This document shows, piece after piece, positions 18,045-24,339 of a stretch of 25,603 bases of DNA; within the stretch, counting starts at the first letter, position 1; every line of letters begins with the position of its first letter. The stretch is from Ktedonobacter racemifer (GTDB lineage: Bacteria; Chloroflexota; DTOL01; JACQYG01): contig DYIS01000002.1 of NCBI GenBank assembly GCA_020723545.1, forward strand, positions 15,535-41,137, given 5' to 3'. The notes under the pieces are model-generated. The model was given only the letters and a program-made list of their open reading frames with translations, ran no database searches and had not been told where the DNA came from. A program made the position numbers and the translations under genes.

Positions 18045-18347
18045 CCCAAAATCAGCGATGGGGCGGAGTGGGGGGCCTTTCGGCGCAAGTAGGGGTGCAT
18101 TTGGGGGGAGGAGTTGGGCTTTGAAGGCCCAGGGCCTCTGCCATCTGGTGAGGGAGAACCAAGCCCCCTTCTGGCCACCAGGGGTTCGTCGGTGCGTTCG
18201 ATCTCGAATGCGAACGCTTCCTCCGGCAAGAACGTCGTCTGCTCCACATCACGAGCCGCGGCTGTCCCTCCTCCACAGTTCTTGCCCACAGGATACAGCC
18301 TACGGCTACTCTTGCATAGCCCCCAAAATCAATCGCTGATTTAGGGT
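18045..18347. mobile_element. About 300-bp segment bounded by inverted repeats, possible non-autonomous element
   Basis: CCCAAAATCAGCGATGG at 18045-18061 and its inverted counterpart at 18331-18347 (CCCTAAATCAGCGATTG on the other strand) agree at 15 of 17 positions. The right end also folds on itself (CCCAAAATCA against TGATTTAGGG). TGAG occurs just outside both ends (18038-18041, 18347-18350) but does not abut both repeats cleanly, so a target duplication is not proven. The interior is GC-rich with an 85-codon minus-strand frame that resembles no known family. The broken methyltransferase gene ends about 15 bp from the right end. The rest of the 17923-18353 gap holds only the promoter and leader. 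Confidence 0.45.
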
Positions 18348-18353
18348 GAGGCG

Positions 18354-18856
18354 CTACCCCACACGCCGTTCTGGAGCAAAAGATATACCAGACTCGTCGT
18401 AAGCCAGACCGATGACGGCGGCATTGTATTTCTTGGCCAGCGGTAGGATGTGTTCCAACGATCTGTCTTCGCCGGTGACAGAGTTAATGAGGGCTTTGCC
18501 CGGATAAACCTGCAGCGCGCCTTCAAGGGCCAAGGGGTTGGCGGAATCGAGGCACAGCGGCAGGTCGGTGACCTGCATGACGGCCTGCACGACGGCGACC
18601 AGGAGGGCGCGTTCATCCGCGCTGGGCACACCGGCATTAACATCTAGAGCGTGAGCACCGGCCTGGGCCTGGGCGATGGCCTCGGCCTGAACGCGTGCCA
18701 CGTCGCCCGCCCGCATCGCCTCAGCCAACTTTTTCTGTTTCGTAGGGTTGATACGCTCACGATGATGACGAAGGGTTGGTGCGGGCCAATACGTACCACC
18801 CGGCTACGGGAGGCGATCACGGCTTTGCCCTGAGACTCAGCCCGAAGGGTTTTCAT
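18354..18856 (-). pseudogene. Methyltetrahydrofolate:corrinoid methyltransferase, frameshifted and 3' truncated
   Basis: Two frames together give the N-terminal part of an AcsE/MtrH-type pterin-binding methyltransferase. The first (ATG at 18856, overlapping the corrinoid gene) reads to GPHQPFVII. The second continues ERINPTKQKKLAEAMRAGD, then AHALDVNAGVPSADE, LPLCLDSANPLALEGAL and INSVTGEDRSLEHILPLAKKYNAAVIGLAYDE. One base is missing around 18758-18761, where an extra G would restore VIIGERINPT. The frame then stops after APERRVG at about 165 residues against the usual 260 or more, losing the rest of the barrel. The shift could be a sequencing error; the missing 3' third is not explained by one base. 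It would have moved a methyl group from the corrinoid protein to tetrahydrofolate. Confidence 0.75.
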
Positions 18857-19496
18857 TGTCAATCCTGTATGCTTGAAGTCGTTTGGCTAACTCCAACGCT
18901 GCTGGCGCGTTGGGGGCGTAGCCATCCGCGCCGATTTCGTCCGCAAAGTGCTGCGTCACCGGTGCACCGCCGATCATCACTTTGACCTGGCGGCGCAAGC
19001 CAGCGGAATCGAGTGCGGCGATGACGCGAGGCATCTCCGGCATCGTCGTCGTCAACAGAGCGGAGAGGCCAAGCAGATCCGGTTGAAACTGGCGCACCGC
19101 GTCCTCAAAACGCGTCGCTGTCACGTCCACACCCAGGTCAATCACTTCAAATCCCGCACCTTCGAGCATCATCGCCACCAGGTTCTTGCCAATGTCATGC
19201 AAATCGCCCTGCACAGTGCCGATGACGACCCGGCCGAGGCGCGTGCTCGGGCTTTGTGCCAGGAGGGGACGCAAGAGGGACAGCCCGGCATGCATCGCCT
19301 TGGCAGAGGCGATCACTTCGGGCAAGAATAATTCACCGGCCTTGAACTCGCATCCGACGCGATCCATCCCTCGCAAGAGGCCGTCCTGTAGGATTTGTAG
19401 CGCGCTGATGTTCTCCGCCAACGCGCGACGTGTCAGATTAGTCACCTCATTAGCGCGACCGTGGTACAATGCCTCGGCAAGCATCTCAAGAATCAT
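18837..19496 (-). CDS. Corrinoid protein (MtaC/MtbC/MtvC-like methyl carrier)
   Basis: A 219-residue two-domain protein. Residues 1-85 are the helical cap of methyltransferase corrinoid proteins (ILQDGLLRGMDRVGCEFKAGELFLPEVIASAKAM). Residues 88-210 are the Rossmann B12 domain with GDLHDIGKN (Asp98, His100, Gly103; the His ligates cobalt), LLGLSALLTTTMPEM and VMIGGAPVT. It shuttles methyl groups between a substrate-specific methyltransferase and a folate methyltransferase. Its ATG overlaps the xylulokinase stop (ATGA) and its 3' end overlaps the broken methyltransferase, so the three are translationally coupled. Confidence 0.93.
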   Translation of the reverse strand: MILEMLAEALYHGRANEVTNLTRRALAENISALQILQDGLLRGMDRVGCEFKAGELFLPEVIASAKAMHAGLSLLRPLLAQSPSTRLGRVVIGTVQGDLHDIGKNLVAMMLEGAGFEVIDLGVDVTATRFEDAVRQFQPDLLGLSALLTTTMPEMPRVIAALDSAGLRRQVKVMIGGAPVTQHFADEIGADGYAPNAPAALELAKRLQAYRIDNENPSG

Positions 19497-21037
19497 GGGC
19501 TTTTCCCTCGTTTAAACATCTGAGTGGCGCGATCGAATGTCGGCTTCAGGGCAGGATAAAGTGAACGGTAGAGCCTGTAATACTCCTCATACCGCGCGAC
19601 GTTTTTCGGAACCGGCTTGACGTGGCGCGTGATACGGATGACGCGGTCGCACGCCTCTTCGATGCTCGTGCAAATCCCGGCGCCGACGCCAGCGAGGAGC
19701 GCCGCGCCATAGGAGGCACCTTCGGTTATGTTGAGTGTGACGAGTTCGACGCCGAAAACGTCAGCGAGAATCTGTTGCCACAACTCGCTGCGCGCCCCGC
19801 CCCCGGAGGCACGCACCTGCGTCACGCTTTGCCCCAAGCCTTTCAGCAATTCTAGCGAATCCCGCAAGCCAAACGCGACACCTTCGAGCACGGCACGCGC
19901 CAGATGGGCCTTGGTATGACGCACCGTCAGGCCAATGAACGCACCGCGCGCGTTGGGGTCGGGATAAGGTGTGCGTTCGCCAGTGAGATACGGCAAGAAC
20001 ACGAGTCCTTCACTGCCGGGTGGCACGCGCTCCGCCTCTTCCGTCAGCAACTCGTAGGGATCGCGACCAATGAGCTCGGCAACCGTCTTCTCCGGCTGAC
20101 CGAGAGCATCGCGGAACCAGCGCAGGCTCCCACCGGCGGAGAGCATTACGCCCATAACGTGCCACTTGCCGGGGACGGCGTGGCAAAACGCGTGCAGGCG
20201 GCCTTGCGGCTCAACGCGCATCTCATCTGTGTGGGCAAAGATGACGCCGGAGGTGCCGATCGTCGCCGACACCAGCCCACCGCGTACGATGCCGCTTCCG
20301 ACTGCCTGCGCAGCCTGATCGCCTCCGCCGCCGACGACGGGAAGACCGAGAGGTAGCCCAGTCGCTTGCGCGGCAACCTCTGTCACGCGCCCGCTGATCA
20401 CCGGCGATTCGTAGCACGTCGGCAGCCAGCCGCCCGGAATGTCGAGCGCGTGCAGCATCCCGTCCGACCAGGCGCGCTGACGCATGTCGAGGAGCAACAT
20501 GCCTGACGCGTCGGAGACTTCGGTAGCGAACTCGCCAGTCAGGCGATAGCGGATATAGTCTTTGGGGAGCAAGATGTGCGCGACCTGCTCATAGACTTGC
20601 GGCTCGTGCTCGCGCACCCAGACGATTTTCGGCGCGGTAAAGCCGGGAAGTGCAGGGTTGCAGACCAGTTCCATCAGGCGCGAGAAGCCGATTCGTTCGG
20701 TGATCCACTGGCACTCCGCCCCGGTGCGTTGATCGTTCCACAAAATGGCCGGGCGCAGCACGTGGCCATCCTTATCGAGCAAGACCAGGCCGTGCATCTG
20801 CCCGGTGAGGCCCAGGCCCTTCACCTCGCGCGGCGCGACTTTTGCCTGGGCGAGCGCGGCCTGGACGCTTTGCACGGTGGCGCACCACCAGTCCTGCGGG
20901 TCTTGCTCCGACCAGTTTGGGTGCGGCATGTAGAGCGGATATTCGACCGCTGCGCTGGCCACCACGTCACCGGTCTCAGAGATGATGAGGGTTTTTGCAC
21001 CAGTGGTGCCGATGTCAACGCCGATCAGGTAAGGCAT
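19493..21037 (-). CDS. xylB: FGGY-family xylulokinase
   Basis: 514 residues from the ATG at 21037 (GAGGG just upstream); a GTG at 21055 overlapping the previous stop would add six. XylB features: GVDIGTTGAKT phosphate-binding strand, GLTGQMHGLV, AILWNDQRT, VVGGGGDQAAQAVG with the catalytic Asp near residue 240, TIGTSGVIF, LPYLTGERTPYPDPNARG and RASGGGARSELWQQILAD. It phosphorylates D-xylulose or a related ketopentose. It follows a xylose-isomerase-like gene and overlaps the corrinoid gene by 4 bp. The actual sugar may be a modified one given that context. Confidence 0.92.
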   Translation of the reverse strand: MPYLIGVDIGTTGAKTLIISETGDVVASAAVEYPLYMPHPNWSEQDPQDWWCATVQSVQAALAQAKVAPREVKGLGLTGQMHGLVLLDKDGHVLRPAILWNDQRTGAECQWITERIGFSRLMELVCNPALPGFTAPKIVWVREHEPQVYEQVAHILLPKDYIRYRLTGEFATEVSDASGMLLLDMRQRAWSDGMLHALDIPGGWLPTCYESPVISGRVTEVAAQATGLPLGLPVVGGGGDQAAQAVGSGIVRGGLVSATIGTSGVIFAHTDEMRVEPQGRLHAFCHAVPGKWHVMGVMLSAGGSLRWFRDALGQPEKTVAELIGRDPYELLTEEAERVPPGSEGLVFLPYLTGERTPYPDPNARGAFIGLTVRHTKAHLARAVLEGVAFGLRDSLELLKGLGQSVTQVRASGGGARSELWQQILADVFGVELVTLNITEGASYGAALLAGVGAGICTSIEEACDRVIRITRHVKPVPKNVARYEEYYRLYRSLYPALKPTFDRATQMFKRGKSP

Positions 21038-21051
21038 CCTGCCCTCTGAGT

Positions 21052-22113
21052 TCACAAGACAGAGCGGCTGCGATAGACGCGCTCGATGAAGTCCTTGTCG
21101 AGGCCGAGCGCAGCAAACACGGCCTGGTACGCCCTTACGGCGTCCTTCTTCTTGCGCGCCTCAGCCAGGGCTGCATCATCAATTTTGGTCGCGAGTTCCC
21201 AGATAAACTCCCATTGGAGCACGCCCTGGTTCACCACCTCGACCGGGTTCTCGGTGTAAGGGAACAGGTCAAATCCAACGCGCTCGCTGTTCTGGCCGTA
21301 GCCGACTTGCTGGAGCGTCTTGGCGATTTCGAGCGTGGTCATAAAATAGGTCGCACCCACCATGTTGTCGTCGTCGAAGGTGCCCCAGCCGCTGTTGGCA
21401 TGAAGATGCCACAGGAGCCCGGCGTCGGACAACAGGGTAATGTACTCAGGTATATGTTCCCCATTCATGATAAGGTGCTGCCAGTCGAGGTTGATCTTGA
21501 TGTTGGAGGTGTCCATCCCTATGGCCTGCAGCCGGTGGATGACATACAGCGTCATCCCCACGTCGCGCATATGGATCTTCATCGCCGGCTCGGAGTTCTT
21601 GTGCTCCAGCAGGATCGTCACGCCTTGCTGGCGCGCGTGCTCGGCACATTGGCGGATGGCGTCGAGGAACCAGCTCCATGCGGCGCGGTAATCGCACTGG
21701 AAGGGATAGTTGTAGCCTTCGATGCCCGGCCAGATGATAAAGTGAGCTTTGAGGCTAGCAGCCAAATCAATGCCAGCTTTGGCCATGGCGATGGCATCAG
21801 CGCGGATCCTGGGGTCGGGATTCGTGAACGCGCCGTAGGCGTGCCTGGAGAAGGTATGCGCACCGCTGGCAATGCAATAAACGTCGTGCCCTTTGCTCAG
21901 GATCTTGACAATGGCGTCAACGTTCTGTTCGTTGATCTCGTTGGGATAGTGATACTCAAAGCCGTCTACCAGGGCGCCACAACCTTTCACCACCATCTCG
22001 GTACGGGCGACCATGTCCAGCCCCTTGAATTCAGGATGATAGCCCGCGCCCAGAAAGCGTGTGGGCATTTCTTGAAATGCCCAAATGCCTACGCTGTTTT
22101 TCACTCGGTTCAT
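21052..22113 (-). CDS. Xylose-isomerase-like TIM-barrel protein (sugar isomerase)
   Basis: A 353-residue protein with the metal-site pattern of xylose isomerase-like barrels: GFEYHYPNEIN, LLEHKNSEPAMK (Glu170), INLDWQHLIMNGE (Asp210, His213), LLWHLHANSGWGTFDDDNMVG (His236, His238, Asp247-249) and FDLFPYTENP. It is close in outline to XylA and related aldose-ketose isomerases but shorter than XylA and divergent. A strong GAGGAGGT ribosome binding site precedes the ATG, 12 bp after the UroD-like gene. With the xylulokinase next to it, an isomerase-then-kinase route for an aldose is likely. Confidence 0.82.
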   Translation of the reverse strand: MNRVKNSVGIWAFQEMPTRFLGAGYHPEFKGLDMVARTEMVVKGCGALVDGFEYHYPNEINEQNVDAIVKILSKGHDVYCIASGAHTFSRHAYGAFTNPDPRIRADAIAMAKAGIDLAASLKAHFIIWPGIEGYNYPFQCDYRAAWSWFLDAIRQCAEHARQQGVTILLEHKNSEPAMKIHMRDVGMTLYVIHRLQAIGMDTSNIKINLDWQHLIMNGEHIPEYITLLSDAGLLWHLHANSGWGTFDDDNMVGATYFMTTLEIAKTLQQVGYGQNSERVGFDLFPYTENPVEVVNQGVLQWEFIWELATKIDDAALAEARKKKDAVRAYQAVFAALGLDKDFIERVYRSRSVL

Positions 22114-22125
22114 CGCGTACCTCCT

Positions 22126-23280
22126 CTACATTGGATAGCGCCCGTATTCCTGTGCCGCTTCCATCATGGCATTGATATTCTCGACCGGAGAGCCAGGTGG
22201 GATATTATTTCCGTCTTGAATGATCAGCCCCTTATAGTGAGCCAATTTCTCGATAACACGCCGCGTTTCTGCCTTCACCTGCACAGGCGTGCCGGTTGCG
22301 ACAATCAACGGGTTAACGTTGCCAATCAGTACCACCCGGCCGCCCATCACCTGACCGATCAAATCTAGATCTACCTCCCAACCAAAACCATCGTATTCGT
22401 TAATCTGTAGTTCATCGGCAAGAATGCGCAGCAGGTGATTGGTGTGCCCGCACATGTGCAGACTCACCCTACCATCAAAATGGAATCGCAATTTCTTTTC
22501 ATAGGGCAATACGATTGCGTGGTAAACCTTGGGCGAAAGGTATGCCGCCAGATCGTCGGCCCAGGCAAAATCGCGATGGGGGATTTGCACTTCCGTCCAA
22601 CAAAAATCCAACCAAGCGACAATCTTGTCGGTAACGATGCTCAATAACTCGCTCACAAAGTCCGGGCGTTCAATCACCGCGGCAAATATCTCAGTGTATC
22701 CCAGCAGGGCCGCAGCCACCGTGAAAGGACCATCCGAAATGTTTGTCAGCGCAGGATTGGCGCCGGGATAGAATATGGGGCCTCCCAGGAAACGCACCGG
22801 ATATTTCTCCGCGATCTCTATCATCGCGTGACGGAAAGCAACCTGCCGACCGTTTAGACCACTATTTACGACGTCAATCTGCTCCAGACGGCGTAGATCG
22901 GCATCGGTCTTGACCCAGCCTCCCCTCACCCACGGGATGTCGTTTTCGGGAAAGAACACCTCACATCCCAAAGCCGACGCTTCAGTGGCGTTCTGAAAAT
23001 CCGTCCATCCGCCTATCCATGCCCCCGTGATATCGTACTGGTCAGTCTTGACGTTCTCCATTAGCCACTTTTGAGCCAGAATCTGCGAACGCAGCATGAC
23101 TTGGGGATCATTGTAATAGTCGTGAAAGCGTGTGCCGATAACGGGTAGGAGATAGCGATATTGAATGGAAGGCCAAACGGGCACCCGGTCTGTCTCCATA
23201 AAACGCTTCGCTTGGGTCACGCGCTCCTTGCGCGCAATAATCTCCTCGAACGGAACATTAATCTCGATGATGTCTGGCAT
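22126..23280 (-). CDS. Uroporphyrinogen-decarboxylase-like protein, candidate substrate methyltransferase
   Basis: A 384-residue protein of the UroD/MtaA/MtbA superfamily. Recognisable parts are ADDLAAYLSPKVYHAIVLPYEKKL, LHMCGHTNHLLRILA (His275, Cys277 of the HxC zinc motif), IGNVNPLIVATGTPVQV and PPGSPVENINAMMEAA. Methyltransferases of this fold use zinc bound by His, Cys and a second Cys in a GC motif before the PxEN segment; here that position is QDGNNIPPGSP, with Asn358 in place of Cys. A corrinoid protein and a folate methyltransferase in the same operon suggest it demethylates a substrate, but the missing ligand leaves this open. True heme-pathway UroD is unlikely from sequence and context. 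Confidence 0.8.
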   Translation of the reverse strand: MPDIIEINVPFEEIIARKERVTQAKRFMETDRVPVWPSIQYRYLLPVIGTRFHDYYNDPQVMLRSQILAQKWLMENVKTDQYDITGAWIGGWTDFQNATEASALGCEVFFPENDIPWVRGGWVKTDADLRRLEQIDVVNSGLNGRQVAFRHAMIEIAEKYPVRFLGGPIFYPGANPALTNISDGPFTVAAALLGYTEIFAAVIERPDFVSELLSIVTDKIVAWLDFCWTEVQIPHRDFAWADDLAAYLSPKVYHAIVLPYEKKLRFHFDGRVSLHMCGHTNHLLRILADELQINEYDGFGWEVDLDLIGQVMGGRVVLIGNVNPLIVATGTPVQVKAETRRVIEKLAHYKGLIIQDGNNIPPGSPVENINAMMEAAQEYGRYPM

Positions 23281-23340
23281 GCCTGTCCCCCTCAGCGCTC
23301 GGCAACGGCTCTCGCGCCGCGACCAAATCTTCTGGACGCT

Positions 23341-23386
23341 GATTCACGCGGATGAACGTAGAAAAAAAGATCTGTGTGAATCCGCG
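23341..23386. repeat. Inverted repeat spanning the end of the kinase gene
   Basis: GATTCAC (23341-23347) pairs with GTGAATC (23376-23382), and the motif GATTCACGCGGATGAACG recurs in rearranged form as CGCGGATTCACACAGATC on the other strand, around a run of A. Such 'CGCGGATTCAC' repeats are scattered intergenic sequences in related genomes (general knowledge). It supplies the last 14 or so codons and the stop of the upstream kinase. Confidence 0.5.
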
Positions 23387-24339
23387 TTTATCGGCGCCCC
23401 AAAATCTTCGCGCGCCAGATCGAGCGCGAGCAACGCTGCGCCGACGACCGGCTCGTGGCGTGGGAGAATCACGTTCGCCTGCGGGGCTGTGTCGAGCACG
23501 CGCCTCCGTACCTCCTCCACCAAACACGCGCCGATCTTAAACACACCACCCACCAAGACCACATCGAATGCCTCGTCTTGCATCTCCAATCCCTGGATGA
23601 CGGCGCGCGCGGCCAGCGCCAACTCTTCTGCCGCGCCACGTAGGATGTTCCACGCGACCTGGTCGCCTTCCGTGACGGCCTGTTCCACCAACGGGACCAG
23701 CGCGGCAATCTGATGACGCTGAAAGCCTTGCAGGTGAATCAATGCCATCAAGTCTTCGATGCGCGTCAGGTTCAGATGCGCCAGGAGCATCGGCAGAAGG
23801 CGCGTTGGCTGGCCACGGCCATCGTGGGCGCGCAGCGCAGCCTGCAGCGCCCGCCGCCCAATGTCATAGCCACTTCCTTCATCTCCTAGCAAATAACCCC
23901 AGCCGCCGGCGCGCCGCACCTGGCCGCGGGCGTTGATACCGTAAGCAATCGAGCCGGTACCGGAGATGATCGCTACACCGTAGGGCTGCCCTACGCCACC
24001 GACGAGCGCGATTACCGCATCGTTCACGACGCGCACGCGCGGCACGACGATGATCTCTCGCACCATCTGATGGATGATCTGTTCATCTTCTGGCCGATCC
24101 ACGCCGGCCATGCCCAGACAGATCGCTGACACCAAATCGGCAATTAAGTGACTCGTCTCCAAAGCGCTGATGATAGCGGTGCACAGTGCCTCGCGCGCCA
24201 CCGCATAGCCGACGGTGTAGTGATCCGATGGTCCGCCTTCGCCGCGCGCCAGTTCGCGACGCCGCGCGTCGAGCACGACGCAAACGGTCTTGCTTCCACC
24301 GCCATCCACGCCCAAGACGAAGACCGATTTATGTTTCAA
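23344..24339 (-). CDS. BadF/BadG/BcrA/BcrD-family ATPase, N-acetylglucosamine-kinase-like
   Basis: 331 residues from a TTG at 24339, chosen because GAGGAGA lies just upstream and the protein then begins KHKSVFVLGVDGGGSKT; the longer ATG frame runs 96 bp back into the preceding gene. ASKHA-fold motifs are DGGGSKT (about 12-18), GMAGVDRPED, VVNDAVIALVGG, ISGTGSIAYG, GGWGYLLGDEGSGYDIGR and VVLVGGVFK. This subgroup contains N-acetylglucosamine/glucosamine kinases, so sugar phosphorylation is expected in this setting. The start overlaps the glycosidase stop. The final residues after LAREDFGA are encoded by an intergenic-type repeat. Confidence 0.88.
   Translation of the reverse strand: MKHKSVFVLGVDGGGSKTVCVVLDARRRELARGEGGPSDHYTVGYAVAREALCTAIISALETSHLIADLVSAICLGMAGVDRPEDEQIIHQMVREIIVVPRVRVVNDAVIALVGGVGQPYGVAIISGTGSIAYGINARGQVRRAGGWGYLLGDEGSGYDIGRRALQAALRAHDGRGQPTRLLPMLLAHLNLTRIEDLMALIHLQGFQRHQIAALVPLVEQAVTEGDQVAWNILRGAAEELALAARAVIQGLEMQDEAFDVVLVGGVFKIGACLVEEVRRRVLDTAPQANVILPRHEPVVGAALLALDLAREDFGAPINADSHRSFFLRSSA

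Noticed and set aside
18032..18289. An 85-codon minus-strand frame as a real gene
   Set aside because: It runs into the inverted-repeat end, has no recognisable domain or ribosome binding site, and is rich in low-complexity Gly/Pro/Ser sequence.
20995..22368. A 457-codon open frame on the plus strand
   Set aside because: It is antisense to the isomerase and the flanking parts of the xylulokinase and UroD-like genes, which have clear family motifs, ribosome binding sites and coupled starts. The plus-strand product resembles nothing and reflects GC-rich codon bias.
22126..23280. Heme-pathway uroporphyrinogen decarboxylase (hemE)
   Set aside because: It lacks the usual HemE N-terminal signature, has an MtaA-like HxC segment, and has no heme genes nearby; corrinoid genes are in the same operon.
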